Shown in pieces: positions 1 through 11,690 of a DNA stretch of 64,000 bases. Made by a program: the position numbers and the translations under genes. The stretch comes from Opisthorchis felineus (Eukaryota; Platyhelminthes; Trematoda; Opisthorchiida; Opisthorchiidae). Numbering within the stretch: position 1 is the stretch's first letter; each line of letters opens with the position of its first letter. The notes under the pieces were generated by a model, which made no database searches, was not told the DNA's origin, and saw only the letters and a program-made list of their open reading frames with translations. The stretch lies in NCBI GenBank assembly GCA_004794785.1, contig SJOL01006981.1:424465-488464 (forward strand), read 5' to 3'.

Positions 1-1715
1 TCCTTTGCTGGATATCAGAGAGCCGTTCTGGTCCCTGAAAGTTTCGCTGACAAGGGGCTTCCGAGGACCAGTCGAGTGAATCAAGTGGAACATTTTTCGG
101 ACGTTTCCAGCACTTTTCGCACCTTCCATTTCTTCGACCTTTTGGGTCACCCAAGCTTCTCGGTCTGGACGGACACTCAGTTTTACCTGGCGTCAGATGA
201 TGCGTCGGGTGGAGTTGTGGTTGCTGTCAGGAGGAAACTCACCAGGCCTCCGCCAAAGCCACTGTCCTATCAGAGATACAATGTTTGGATGAGGTTCGCT
301 GGGTTGCACCGCAAATAGACGTTCCGGCTTTGAGTAGCGTTTTGGATATCTTTTCCCAGTGGCCGTTTATATCCGACATCCGCCAGGCGTTCGAGGAGTT
401 GGTTCTGAAAGTTTCGTCTGATTTCCGGGTACACTAGCTTCTCAGTGGCTAAGCGAAGTGTGCGCATTTTGTGAAGACCTGAAGAGCGCAATGAAAAGCA
501 GCAGCGTACAAGTGCATGGTCGGAGTCCACGCTGGTGTTCTAGAAGGATCGGCAGGCCGTGATCGATCCATGCCACCGGTAACTGACGGCGATGTGGCCT
601 TCCTGGATTCTGGGCTGGTTCGTCGGTGGTCAGCACGCTGTCAAGCGATTCCGCTGTTCCGGAAATCGGCACTGCTAAGCAGCAGCGTGTGATCGCACAC
701 ATATGCAGCAGGCGATCTCCCCTTGTCCATGCGTCTCCTATTCAACCCAAGAAGACCACCCAGTTGGGCCTCAGCGGCGCTTAGTCTACCAGGAACCACA
801 ATGATGTCTGCGCTTTTAACTCGTTGTAAAAGAGTGCCTAGAGCGTCGTAGAAACCGTCTTTGGCAGATTCAGAGCTACAGTAAGCAGACACAATAAACA
901 GAGTGCGGTGGACCTCACATTCTCGAGAATTTTCCACAGACATTGTTAAACGAATCGCTCAGAGGCAACTGTCAGCGGGCATCCAGTCAGATAGAGATGC
1001 TTCCGCTGGGTCGCTCAATACAATACCCATCCCGGCATATCCAGATGCAGCGGCTTCGCATCACCAGAAGTACGCAGCCGAAAGCTAGAAGAGAGCGGGG
1101 GCATTTGGTTCAATTACAGTAATTGCGTCCTGTTCGGTTGTTTCTGGTAGACAGCATACACCAATGAATGGGGGAATCTAACTTACGTGAAAGAGTGGTT
1201 TGTTGTCCAGCTTGTTTCAGTGTGCGGAGATTAAAGACAGCTTTGTAGTTCGGGCACAGAAGCTGCAGCTGAGCGTGATACACGGTGAACAAAGCGGCCA
1301 GTCCTAGTGCTGGGACCTGTGGAGAGAGTATTCAAACTTGGTAGGGGTAGGGTAGGAGAAGGAAAGAAAGTATAAGAAGGGAGGCGTCAGCAGTAGCATG
1401 TTTTCGCTTATTCGCCGTGCTGTATGCAGCAAATAGTGGGACCCGACTGGCGACCATGAAACGATCAGTGTGGTATGAGTGTATTGTTGTTAGTTGCATC
1501 ATGTTTGTACGTGGACGGAGATACTACCAGAACGCCCAGACGTTGACAGGAGAACTATTAGGGTCCCAGACCAAAGCTTTCGGCTCAAAAGTCTGACCGC
1601 AAGGCAGCAGTGTGTGGCGGGAAATGCAAGTGCATTACCATTTTTATAGAGAAAGTCGTGCCATATGTCCCAACCCCCGACTCGGAGGACAGCTGTAGAC
1701 CCCATTTGCATATAA
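1..1715 (-). mobile_element. Degenerate LINE 5-prime half (endonuclease region), runs off left edge
   Basis: Minus-strand remains of a non-LTR retrotransposon. From upstream to downstream one reads a 5-prime leader-like block (about 1715-1500) that recurs at 25500-25720, then the start of an endonuclease domain with FNLRTLKQAGQQ near 1230. The core follows near 640-943: FIVSAYCSSESAKDGFYDAL, then a catalytic-loop remnant VPGRLSAAEAQLGG where LINE endonucleases normally carry a GDFNAQLG-type motif. A further piece near 300-530 contains DSDHALVRCCFSLR, the usual SDH end of the domain. The pieces are in different frames and stops interrupt them, so this is a dead copy. The reverse transcriptase would lie left of the window. 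Confidence 0.75.
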
Positions 1716-1939
1716 GGGCATTACTGACGGTTCATCGACCGAAAGAATTTTTTACTTCCCACCGAGTTGAGCCCTTTTGCTTTTCTGGAATTCTCAAAAG
1801 TGTCCATTGCTTCCATCCCAAAAGCTCTTTCAGAGCACTAAGCTTCCTGGTACCTAGGTGGTCCACGAAGCCTTGTTTTCGTCTGCTTTTGGACTATTTT
1901 CTATTTACTACCAGATGATGAGTGTTGCAGAACATCCAG

Positions 1940-2033
1940 CATCATCAGCTGTAAGAACCGCGTACCTGTCGTACAGTGGTCGTAGCTGCCACGTTCACTG
2001 ATAATTTGGACAGGTGGGGTAGGTAGCTGAGCA
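1940..2033 (-). mobile_element. RTE-type LINE 3-prime tail fragment
   Basis: A roughly 95-bp piece beginning with CATCATCAGCTGTAAG on the plus strand. It matches the terminal segment of the LINE copies at 2509, 7045 and 18670. In element orientation (minus) it ends in a short GAT-type trinucleotide tail, as is usual for RTE elements. It carries no coding capacity and is severely 5-prime truncated. Confidence 0.7.
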
Positions 2034-2353
2034 CTCTTATTTTTCCATCTACATCCAGCTACTTTTTTTACTCGCCACAGTCATATACAGGAAAAGCTAG
2101 AACTCATAGCATATAAAATAAGTGGACATTATTTGAGTAAAAATGTGATGTTCACCGAAACCTGTTAAAGCTACCTTGATTTGGAGGAAAAGGAGCACAT
2201 ACGAATAGTGCGCAACAGTGAGTCGTGAACACTAAGCCACCACCATGATAAGGTGTCCAAGCTTGAGTGCCTCGATGATTCCGCAAAAAACGCTGGCTGT
2301 TTCGCAAGGCACGACGATACCAGGTAGGACAAAGAGGAATAGCCATACGGAGA
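2034..2353. other. Unassigned spacer
   Basis: About 320 bp without a recognisable gene, tail repeat or SINE. Short open frames here show no family resemblance. Confidence 0.5.
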
Positions 2354-2505
2354 TCAAGGCATCAAACCACGATTGAATGCGCAATCTAAAGGTAAAGTTC
2401 TGTCATCTATGACAGGATCATAAAGGTATTGAGTTTCTTCTCTCAGCCGGAAGCGGCGATGTTGCTTTTTTCCGAGGGAAGACGACTTAGAAAAGTCGGT
2501 CTTAA
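2354..2505 (-). repeat. Dispersed coding-like repeat module, copy 1
   Basis: Minus-strand translation reads FSKSSSLGKKQHRRFRLREE and continues for about 50 residues. A related plus-strand module lies at 5960-6330 (FSNPSFLGGKQHRCFRE). The nucleotide similarity continues for about 150 bp through a block ending in AACTTTACC / GACTTTACC. The module directly abuts the LINE 3-prime tail at 2509, so it may be the older repeat into which that LINE inserted, or part of a longer composite element. The product is not recognised. Confidence 0.5.
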
Positions 2506-3089
2506 AAATCATCATTATCAGCCGTAAGACCCGCATACTTGTCTTACAATCGCTATAGCTGCCACAGTTTGGTCCACCGATGATTTGGGGATGTGGGGTA
2601 GGTAGCTGCGCATTGGAGGCGGGAGCTGACAAATTGATGCGTAAATACAGGACTGACAGTAGACTTTGAAGTGGGGGGATTCGGGAGGGAGTTATGTATT
2701 GAAGGCAAAAGCTTGAATGCACGAGCGCCATTGAGGGCGCAACTAGGCCATGTCTGACAGCGTCTCTAACCATTGACGTGTCCAGTCTCGGGGTCCCCAT
2801 CCAGGGAGACGGCGATGACCAGCGCAGCTGAGTTTGCTGGTAGTTGCTTTCTTATTTCGCTGCCAAGTCATTGTTTGACCTCCCCTGGTTGTGCGAAAAT
2901 AACTCTTCCAGGAAGTCGGTCGACTGGCATACGAAGCACGTGGCTAAGCTAGCGCAGCTCAAGGAGTGTGATCAGTTTATCTGTCGTGGGTGAGTTATTT
3001 CTTCCGAATACCATCGACGTACTTCAGCATCGCTGATGCGGTGTTCCCACCAGACTCGGGTGGACAAACTTGTCTACCACATCAATCGG

Positions 3090-4106
3090 CTAGTCCGCAA
3101 GCATGAGGCTGGGGTTCGAGCCCACCTCGTCTTGCAGTAGCACTTTACACTTTGCCGGTGCGAAGCGCATGCCAAACCTTGAGGCAGAATTATTTAGATT
3201 ATTTAATATTGTTTGCATTACCACGGCGTCAGATCCAAGATGAGCTATGTCGTCTGCGAACTCGATATCTGTGAGCGGACACCGTGGGGGCACTTCGACC
3301 CAACAGACGTTAGAGGCTGATAGTGAGTCTTCCATGATCGTATCAATGACGAAGTTGAGGAGGAAGGGTAAAATTAGAAAGCCCTGCCTGACACCACTTG
3401 ATGTGCTGAACTCACTCGAGCGCTTCCCGTAGACTTTCACACATCCGCGGGAGTTAGCGTACAGCGTCTTAAGGAGGGTCAAGAATTTATGGGGGACACC
3501 TTTGCTCCACGGACACTGCCATAGCGCCTGACGGTCCAAAGAGTCAAAAGCAACTTTCAAGTCAAGGAACACAACCATTGTTGGTTGCTAGAGATTGGTG
3601 GTACGCGCACTGCTAACGATTCCGAACGAGAAGGAAACAGCTTCGCAGCGCCCTTCGGAAACAGTGTCGCTGTTCCAAAATCTGTCGGAGGGTGAAGATG
3701 TGATCGATGCATCCTCTCGCAGGACGGGACCCAGCTTGGTTTTCACGGATCTGTCTCTCCCTCTGTTCAGTCAACTTTCGAAGGATAAGACCAGAGAGCA
3801 CCTTCGATGCTGTGGCTAGCAGGCTAATGCCACTGTGGTTTTCACACAGCGTCCGCGTGCCCTTTTGAAGATAGGGATAACTGTCGACATACCGCATTCT
3901 GCAGACTTTTTCTCTTCACTCCATATCGCACCAGTTAGTTTTGTTAAGTGGGTCATCAGGTATTCACTGCCTTTCTTGAACAGGGCTGCATACAGACCGC
4001 CGGGTCGTGGTGCCATCTCAAGTTTCAGTACGGATATTTCGTACTTTATTTCTTCCGACGGGCGATCAAGGTTTACATTCCATTCGCCCGTATGCACTAT
4101 CTCCAC
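3090..4106 (-). pseudogene. LINE reverse transcriptase, broken
   Basis: Reverse transcriptase of the LINE at 2509-5775. N-terminal motifs lie in one frame (3816-4106: MAPRPGGLYAALFKKGSEYL), the middle in another (3613-3897: HSGISLLATASKVLSGLILR and RENQAGSRPARGCIDHIFTL), and the catalytic part in 3090-3578. The last begins VVFLDLKVAFDSLDRQALW, continues through SGVRQGFLILPFLLNFVID (the expected PLSP is altered to LILP) and contains the intact active-site motif IEFADDIAHLG. Then come FGMRFAPAKCKVLLQ and LMLAD. At least two frameshifts separate these blocks. Confidence 0.88.
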
Positions 4107-4524
4107 TGCCTATGTTTCAGGAGGCCAGCTAAACTGTTCTTCGAAGTGTCCGGCCCATCAATCCAGTCGATCTTTTTGCGAGTGAATTAATGAGTCGCCT
4201 TTTTCACTTATCGTTTCACTGACCGCTGTTTTCATAGGGCCAGTCGATCGTATCAGTTACTACCGGGCACGGTTGTTTCCCGTAGCAAAAGCCTTCTCCA
4301 TCTCCCGAGCTTCTGATGTCCACCAGAGTTCTTGGTCTTTCCTTAGACACTTCGCTATTTGGCGTTTGAGGGATCTGCGTGCGCCGTCGCACTCGCTTCC
4401 TGGTGGTATGGATTTTCTGGTATCAGTCGTGATAAGCCATCTCGACTATATTTAATGGTCTTGTGGCCGAATCGGAGAAGTCGGACAGACATCACTGAAC
4501 GCCGCTAGCATAGATCCTCACATT

Positions 4525-5463
4525 TTACGATGCTTCATCCACGTGCTCACTACCAGCACAGTATTGGTTTACTGTGGAGAGTTGTTGGGCTAGCTCAGAT
4601 CGATACTGTTGAGCTATGGTAGTTCTTCGAAGACAGTGGATTGGCATACTTCTTGCTGATTTGCGAGGGCCTGAAAGGAAGCGAACTGTCAGGAGTGCAC
4701 GTACCATGGCGTGCTCGGAATCAAGTGGTGTGCCCCAGAACGAACGGCAGTCCACTGATGGCTGATGGCCACGTGATCCAACTGGGTCCACAGTTGATTT
4801 GCAGTTGGTGGCCGCTAGGTTACGTGATGCGAACGTTTATGCTGAAAGTTCCTACTGGCCAGAAACAGTTCATGATCAGCACACAACTGGAGGAGTCGCT
4901 CTCCGTTGTCTGTGCGGTGAACATCGACTCCGAATCGATCACCCATATGTGATTCCAAGGAGCTTAGACGACCTACTTGAGCATTCATTTCTCCTTCAAG
5001 GATCACAGTGTCAGTGTTTCTTGCTTGACGAATGAGCCCGGATAGCTCTCGATAGAAAGTATCCTTCTCAGCATCAGAACTGCAGTCCGTTGGGGCATAA
5101 GCCGACACTAAAAACAGGCACCGCTTTTTATGTCGAGAAGCATTGAGCTTGTTTGAGCCGGATAACTGCAGGGCGCAAAGACGACTGTTCACTGGGATCC
5201 AATCCAGCAAAGCGCGTTCAGCTCTGAGGCTGACTGCAACTCCCATGTCACATGTTCCACCAGTCATAGCTTCTGGGTCACCGGACACATGGAGGGAGAA
5301 ATATGAAAGAGCTAAGTTCATCCTTGGTGTTCTGAGATGCATAACTACCCTTGGGTCTTGTATGCGTGTTTCGGAGACACAGAATACATCAATTTTAAGG
5401 GAGTATAAGGTTTCAGCAAGCATTTCCTGTTTGCCAATTTGACATAGAGTACGGACGTAGAAG
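4525..5463 (-). pseudogene. LINE endonuclease (APE-like) domain, broken
   Basis: Endonuclease of the exonuclease-endonuclease-phosphatase fold that nicks target DNA for target-primed reverse transcription. Visible motifs in order are VRTLCQIGKQEMLAETL, VFCVSETRIQDP (catalytic Glu), FLVSAYAPTDCSSDAEKDTF, VILEGEMNAQVGRLSS (the place of the usual GDFNAQVG, with the Asp changed) and then HKRSHHVT. A TAG at 4815-4817 replaces the Trp of the following conserved TWRPP stretch. The C-terminal part continues in shifted frames and includes DCRSFWGTPLDSEHAMVRA, the SDH-type motif. The first motif is preceded by a leader-like frame without recognisable domains up to 5774. Confidence 0.8.
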
Positions 5464-5775
5464 GGATCTCGTGGATTTAGAAGTGTCATTTTGTTTATTG
5501 TTAATAGGCAGTTGGGTGCATAAGGCCCTTCGGTCAGATAACCGACAGTCAAATGACCCTGAAACGTTTGCTTGCGTGGTGGGAAGGGGTTGAGGAGGGA
5601 CATCGGTGGACACAGAACTGCGCGGGCAACTGATACTTCCCAGTTGCCCAGGCCGAGGAAGGGGTTTTGGTTGAGGTACCCCACCTTAAAACTTGGACTC
5701 AAAAGTCTGACCCACAAGGCAGTAGGAGGGTGTCGGGTTTTCTTTGGGGACCCTGCTATGAGTCGATGACTCAAT

Positions 5776-5959
5776 AGTCTGGCCTGCTTGGCTGCAGGGG
5801 GTTGGCCTAACCCGAAGGCGCAGGGAGTAGGGCATTACTGTTTCACTCTTGATGCGGCTGCGCACAGCAGGTACTTTTTGAGCAGCACCAAACTCTTTGG
5901 TTTCAAAAGTATTTCGACCGTATTGAATAATGCGCCGGCGGTCACAGTCAACCGTTGGG
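5776..5959. other. Leader flank between LINE and repeat module
   Basis: GC-rich spacer with no recognised gene. It may still belong to the 5-prime leader of the LINE to its left. Confidence 0.35.
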
Positions 5960-6330
5960 CGATCGGACTGTGCGGCTTTTTGGGCCAGAGTTTTCTAACC
6001 CGTCCTTCCTCGGGGGAAAGCAGCATCGCTGCTTCCGTGAATATGGACATGCTGGTCGCCTGGGGGAAACACCCTACTGCCTTCACACTCCTATCGCAGA
6101 GGGCAGTACGACTTTACCCCCAGACCACCTCGTAGTATGGAGTCTCGCTGCTCCTGATCTGACTGCTCCCCTTTGGCCTTCCTGGCCTGATTGCACCTTG
6201 TGGGACGAAGTTCCAGCCAGTGTAGCCCGCGGGATCATTGCCGCACTCAAGCCCGACCACCACGTCAAGGTGGCAGCTTTAGGTCGGGAGGTCTTAAAAA
6301 ACTACAGTGGGGTTGTTTAATATGTGACCG
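5960..6330 (+). repeat. Dispersed coding-like repeat module, copy 2
   Basis: A plus-strand frame of about 120 codons reads FSNPSFLGGKQHRCFREYG, then PDCTLWDEVPASVARGIIAA and ALKPDHHVKVAALGREVLKN before a TAA. The first third is the counterpart of the minus-strand module at 2354-2505. The wording looks protein-like, but no domain is recognised. It could be a leader peptide or gag-like remnant of an unknown element rather than a host exon. Confidence 0.45.
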
Positions 6331-7044
6331 CGACCGCCGCGGGTTATCCAATACGGTCGAAATGCAGCTGTACCTTACTCAGTCCAAACACATGCACAGG
6401 AGCATTAGGAGTGGGATATCTGTGCGCCACTCCCTGCGCTTGCGTTTAGGCCAGTCACTCGCAGCCAAGTGGGTCAGACTATTGAGCCAGTGGCTCGGGT
6501 AGGGTCCTTCAAGGAAACCTCATTACCAACTGCTTGTGGGTCATAATTTGCAGTCGAAGGCTATGGTCAGGGTACTGGAGCAAAACTCCACATTCTCCCA
6601 TTGCCTTGTGAACTAAACCCTTAAGTCATAACCTGAGCTGTTGTAAATCGGACAAACCGTCCTTCCTCGACCTGGTTAACCAAGTAGTATAATTCATTCC
6701 CGCAGCTCTACGTTCACCGACCCTCAGTCACACCACCTCTCCACCCGTCAACTGTTCTACTGTTGTTAATCTATGTGCCCCCCATCATCGGTCATCCGTC
6801 CCCCAAACATCGTTACGTGCCCCACCTATCCCCCAGTAAAAGGTACCAAAATCAACGACTACGGTCGGCATTAAGACTTTTATCGTACATACTTCCCGTT
6901 AAATTGGGCAGCATGCTTCGCTTTTTGAAGCTTTGATTTTACTTTCTGTCGAGACGGGCGTACAGGACTCTACTTGGGTCATGCACCTCAAGCTACTTAC
7001 GACGCACTCGGATATTTTACGTTTCATTGTTTGGTTTGTCGGTT
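6331..7044. other. Unassigned spacer
   Basis: About 710 bp with no gene or repeat that I recognise. A C-rich stretch lies near 6710-6840. Confidence 0.4.
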
Positions 7045-8215
7045 CATCATCATCATTGTCAGCTGTAAGAACCGCGTACTTGTCGTACAGTGGTTGTAGC
7101 TGCCACGGTTTCGTACACCGATGATTTGGAGAGGTGGGGTAGGTAGCTGCGCATCGGAGGCGGCAGCTGATAAATCGGTGCGTAAATACAGCACTGTCAG
7201 TGGACTGTTAAGTGGGGGAATGGGGAAGGGAGCTATGAATTGAATGCAATAGCTTGGGTGCATGAGCGCCATTGATGGCGCGATTGGGCCATGTCTGACA
7301 ATGTCTCCAACCATTGATGTGGCCCGTCTCGGGGTCCCCATCCAGGAAGACGGCAGTGACTAGTGCGACTGAGTTTGCTGGTAATGGCTTTTATACTTCG
7401 CTGTCAAGTCATTGTTTGACCGCCTGTGGCTCGTTTCCATCCTTCACGTGGTTGTGCGAAAAGAACCCTTCGGGGAAGTCGGTCGACTGGCATACGCAGT
7501 ACGTGGCCAAGCCAGCGCAACCTATGCAGTGTGATCAGTTCATCTATCGAGGGTGAGTTGTTTCTTCCGAATACCATTCGACGTACTTCAGCACTGCTTA
7601 TCCGGTGTTCCAACCAGACTCGGGCAATGCTCCGAAGACATCGATGGTCAACACACTGAAAGTCTTTTGACGTCATCGGCGCGCAGCGGCCAGGTTTCTG
7701 ATCCGTATAGTAATGTGGATCGCACCCCAGCACTGTAAACTCGACCCTTGACGGGTAAGCTGATGTCACGTCTACGCCACAGGTGGCGCAGGTTCACAAA
7801 AGCTGCTCTGGCCTTCCCAATTCGGATGGAAATATCATCTTTCGCGAGACCACCGGGACTGATACAACTGCCCAGGCAAACAAACTTGCCTACTACCTCA
7901 ATCGGTTCATCCGCAAGCATGAAGCTAGGGTTCGAGCCCACCCAGTCTTGCAGTAGCACTTTACACTTTGCCGGTGTGAAGCGCATGCCAAACCATGAGG
8001 CGGAATTATTTAGATTATTTAATATTGTTTGCATTACCAAGTCTGCGTACTCGATATCTGTGAGCGGACACCCAGGGAGCACTTCGACCCCACAGGCATT
8101 AGAGGCTGGTAGTGAGTCTTCCATGATCGTATCAATGACGAAGTTGAAGAGGAAAGGTGAAAGAGGACAACCCTGTCTGATACCACTTGGTGTGGTATGT
8201 CGATTGGTCCTGATT
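7045..8215 (-). mobile_element. RTE-type LINE, 5-prime truncated, active site deleted
   Basis: Minus-strand LINE of the same family as 2509-5775. The 3-prime tail begins at a CATCATCATCAT run at 7045 (GAT-type tail in element orientation). The C-terminal region reads VFGRNNSPSIDELITLHRLR and WLGHVLRMPVDRLPRRVLFA (about 7404-7660). The RT end follows (about 7760-8124): MEDSLPASNACGVEVLPGCP, then IEYAD directly joined to LVMQTILNNLNNSAS. Compared with the other copy, nine residues that include the second catalytic Asp are missing. The copy is truncated near the middle of the RT at about 8215. Confidence 0.85.
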
Positions 8216-9599
8216 TAGTGGCTGCTGTCATGTGTGTCGTGGTATTTGCACTCGGCCCCAGGGCTGAAGGCGCTTTACTTGGTTGAATTCAGATAAGCAT
8301 TCGGTTTTGCGCTGTGCCGTTGTCTGGTTCAATTAAAGTCAACGCAGGTCGATGCGGCTAGCGGTGTCTATACGCCTCGATGGACTGCAGTCCTGAAGCT
8401 GAGAAAGACAGGTTTTTATCAATGTCTGTCATGACTGCTGCGATCAGCAAGAAGAGCGGATATTTTCATCTTGGCGGGTTTTATAAATACCCAGATTGAA
8501 CTACTAAGTCCGGAAGAGGCACTTTTGGGTGGTAAAGTCTAAGTTGGTGCTCAGCGTAAGGACAATGGGGAATTACTTATCTGTGAGCTGGATGTCATCT
8601 GTTCCTGGCCAGTGCGGACTTTTCACACGCACGCCTTAACGTGAAGACCAATCGTGAACTCAGTTGGGTCATGTGGACACCAGTAACTACTTGAAAACCT
8701 CAACTAAAGGTCGTCGTTCCTTCTGGAGTATGCAACTTCACTTGGATCATGCCTTTGTTCGGGTTCAGTTATAAGTTCATTTACCCCAAAATTACGTATG
8801 CCAAAGCAGAGTAGTTCCGTTCAAGATCAACGGGTTTCACTGGCTCAACACTATCGAGCTGCTCTCTGTGGGAAGCTGCTAGAGACGCAGTCACGCCGGT
8901 ACCGAAGGTTGGTTGGAAGATGAACGGGAGAGCGTAAGAGGAACTATGCCTGCTCGAGAAATCCGGCTCCACATAATGAATACTTGATTCCATCGAAATT
9001 AGCAGATATTGCTACCAGAAAAGACACTAGCGAATACGATATCGCAAACATCCTTTGAAGGTCGGATGATGAAGGACCTGAATAATGATGGAGAGCGCTG
9101 ACGGATTGCGAAGGTGCAGTAGACGGGGAAGGCTTTCACTGCAGGCAACAACCGCACCCTATTTCAGCCGATTTGGTCAACTGGCCAAAACAAGATAGTT
9201 GTTATCGGAACAATTTCGAAAACAATAGGACAGCAATTCACTCGCAGAATCGTCGCCTCGAGCGATGTACTGTACACCTTAAAGAACAATTCAGCTGGCC
9301 TTCTTCGTCACAAACTCTGGAAGTACCCAATGGGCCTGAATGTTACATCGATACGAGCTTGGCTTCAGTAACAAATCTATTGCGAGATATCATACCTCCA
9401 ACGTGATAGGATACCGGGTCGGAGTGGTCCGCACCCTGCATTTTCCAAAGAGGGTGGTGAAGTCCCAGTGAGCAGCGTCTTGTCATTTGAGATTTAGATA
9501 GAAAACAGAATCCCTGTGGAATGCAGCGATTCGACCTTGTTTCCAGCTATAAAGAGGAGGAGCGCAAGAGCGCCATGGGAAAACCATGATGACGTCACT
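8216..9599. other. Unassigned spacer
   Basis: About 1.4 kb with no supported gene. The last 100 bp may already belong to the decayed LINE that becomes recognisable near 9600. Confidence 0.4.
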
Positions 9600-10505
9600 C
9601 TCATAGCCGTGGCAACCAAGACGATCTCTGACATGCGCACATTGGTCGACTGACGGGAGATATGGAGTCGTAAAAATGACCCTGGATTTAGCCCTGGCCG
9701 AAGGTGCATCGACCATATCTTCATTTTGACACAGGTTCCCGAACGTCGCCAAATTTCTAAACATCTGAAGTCTTTATGTAGATCTGAAGACTGTTTCTGA
9801 CTCCATTGAGTGTCAGAAACTATGTTGGTGCTTGGCGGTCGCTATGCTGCTTGAGTACGAAATTTGCCAGTGCCCATCGGTGTCTCCGATGCATTGGCCG
9901 ATTCTTTTTGGAACACTGGAATAGCAATCCTGAGGTACACCATCATCGACAGCAACACCACATGAGAACACTGGTGCTTCACTGCCGTATCTGAGGTAGG
10001 CCAGATGGTTTTAGGAAAATGGAACTCTCCCGTGATAGATGAGCTACTCACGCTTCATTGGTTATGCGGGTTGGGATATGTACTTCGCATCCCAGAGGAC
10101 CGTCTATCCCGCAGAGCTCTTTTTGTCCAGTCTTGTGCTGATTGAAAGCGACCTAGAGGTCGTCAGTCTGTGACCTGCCGTCTCCCTGGATGGGGACCCC
10201 GGGACTCAACACCAATCAGTAAACTCAGTCGCGTTGGTAACTGCTGCCTTCTCCGGATGGAGACTCCAAGACGAGACAAACCAGTGGTTGGTGACCCCGA
10301 CAGATGTGGCTATGTTACGCAGCCAATTGCGATCATGCATCAAAGCATCTCCACTGCGAAGCTCCCTCGCTCCCTCTTATATCGATTGGGTCATCTCCAA
10401 CGCATGGCTCGCATTCCCTTATTGATCAGTGAACGAAGGTGTAGCATCTGGAACTAGTGTACATCGGTACGCGATGTGTAGGTGAAAAAGTGAAACTGAA
10501 CTGAG
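9600..10505 (+). mobile_element. Degenerate LINE with internally deleted RT
   Basis: Plus-strand LINE remnant. Near 9690-9800 translated pieces correspond to the RT segment (R)PGRGCIDHIF...FLDLKAAFDS of the other copies, here degraded with stops. From about 9865 the sequence jumps to the C-terminal region: HRCLRCIGRFFLEHWNSN, then SPVIDELLTLHWLCGLGYVL and a PRRxLFxQ-like block. The core of the RT with the catalytic Asp pair is therefore deleted. The element ends near 10505 with a CTGAACTGAGCC-type 3-prime end that also ends the copy at 32415. A foreign-looking 45-bp insertion near 9943-9992 also recurs near 12735 and 48640. Confidence 0.65.
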
Positions 10506-10589
10506 CCACGGCCCTTTCTGACAATGTTTTCGCAAGTTGTTCGATTACCTTGAGACACAGGATGACGCATTGACCTTAACTTTACGTTC

Positions 10590-11690
10590 ACTCGGGTTGT
10601 TTAAAAGCACCTCTCTTCCAAACGTCCAACTTTGGTTGTTTCTCTAGATCTGTAGGCCACTCTTGACTCTTTTGAGCGGTGCAAACTATGGTGGTACCTG
10701 GCGATTAGCGGTGTTCCCTCTACTTTTCCATCCCGGTACTGTACGCCAACTCCTGTGGGCGCGTGCGGGTATACACCGTGCTGTCACACGATGTCAACAC
10801 GTTCAGTGATATGGGACAAGACTGTCTTCTCTCTCGCCATTCGCCTTCAGTTTTCCTTATTGCCGTGTTGCTTGTAACCTTTCTGTCTGCCTCTGGAAAC
10901 TCTGAAACGCCTCACGACGTTCAATCTCAAGCAGTGAATATGTAGATGGTATGCACTTTACACCGCGAAGCGTAAATTGCTGTTACAATATCCGGTGAGA
11001 TCAAACCAATGCATATGGCCAGTCAATCGATGTAGTTGAATTAACCAAGCGGAGCAGTTGTGTAAGTTGCAGTGGTCTGGCTGAAGACCACTTCGCGAAA
11101 CGTGAAGGCCTGGACAACTTTTGCTGACCTCCAACGCCTATGGCGTCGACCTGACATCCGTTTGTCTGTCCATGGCAGAGTATACCCTGCGGCTATGTGA
11201 TCCATGCTGCTTTGTGTATCAGAAACGATGCCTCTGCGAGGAGGATGTACGAGAACTTCCTGTGTTTGACCGTCAGCATCTTCGAAGCACCGTCTAGGAC
11301 CAGGAAGAAGGAGCAACTCACACTTCATTGTTTACGCTGGTTATGACGTGTACTTCACATATCAAAGGGTATACTTCCTCGCAGACCTCTATATGCCCAG
11401 TCCTTTGCTGAGTGCATTCGACTGAGGCGGAAAGCGTGTGACCGGCAACGAAATATAGAGCCATGAACCAGTGAACACAGTCGGGTTGAAAACTGTTTCT
11501 TCCCTGGATAAGGGACCTCGGGACCACTCATCAATGGTTATTGACACCGAACGGGAAGGCTCAGTCACGAAGTCAATGGCGTTCCAGTATCATAGCTATG
11601 GCATTCAGTGCTTAGCTGTTCAGCTTCCGGGCCTCAGAGCAATATATAACACGAACTAAGTGATCGCCTCCGATGCCTAGCTATATCTCC
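10590..11690 (+). mobile_element. Degenerate LINE, RT and C-terminal remains
   Basis: Plus-strand copy with many stops. Near 10625-10770 a frame corresponds to the VVFLDLKAAFDSVDR..LWW segment of LINE RT, and near 10850-10945 to the end of the PLSPFLFNFVID block. From 11100, ADLQRLWRRPDIRLSVHGRV parallels LRHLWRRRDISLPVKGRV of the copy at 7045. The 11515-11640 part (RDHSSMVIDTEREGSVTKSM) matches the 3-prime untranslated-like region. Order and strand are consistent with one old insertion. I saw no tail or duplication that would fix its ends. Confidence 0.6.

Larger units (their letters stand above)
2509..5775 (-). mobile_element. RTE-type LINE, nearly full length, degenerate
   Basis: The most complete LINE of the window. 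In element orientation it shows a 5-prime leader (about 5775-5480), an endonuclease domain (about 5463-4525), a reverse transcriptase (about 4106-3090), a C-terminal region and a 3-prime tail (about 2960-2509). The tail ends in a short run of GAT/ATG units. The order endonuclease-RT in one pol-like frame, with no recognisable ORF1 and a trinucleotide tail, is typical of the RTE clade. Frames are broken by at least one TAG stop (4815-4817) and several frameshifts, so it cannot move on its own. Confidence 0.85.

Noticed and set aside
7030..8240. Target-site duplication for the LINE at 7045-8215 (GGTTTGTCGGTT versus GGTATGTCGATT)
   Set aside because: Two mismatches in 12 bases and an uncertain 5-prime boundary; not strong enough to claim.
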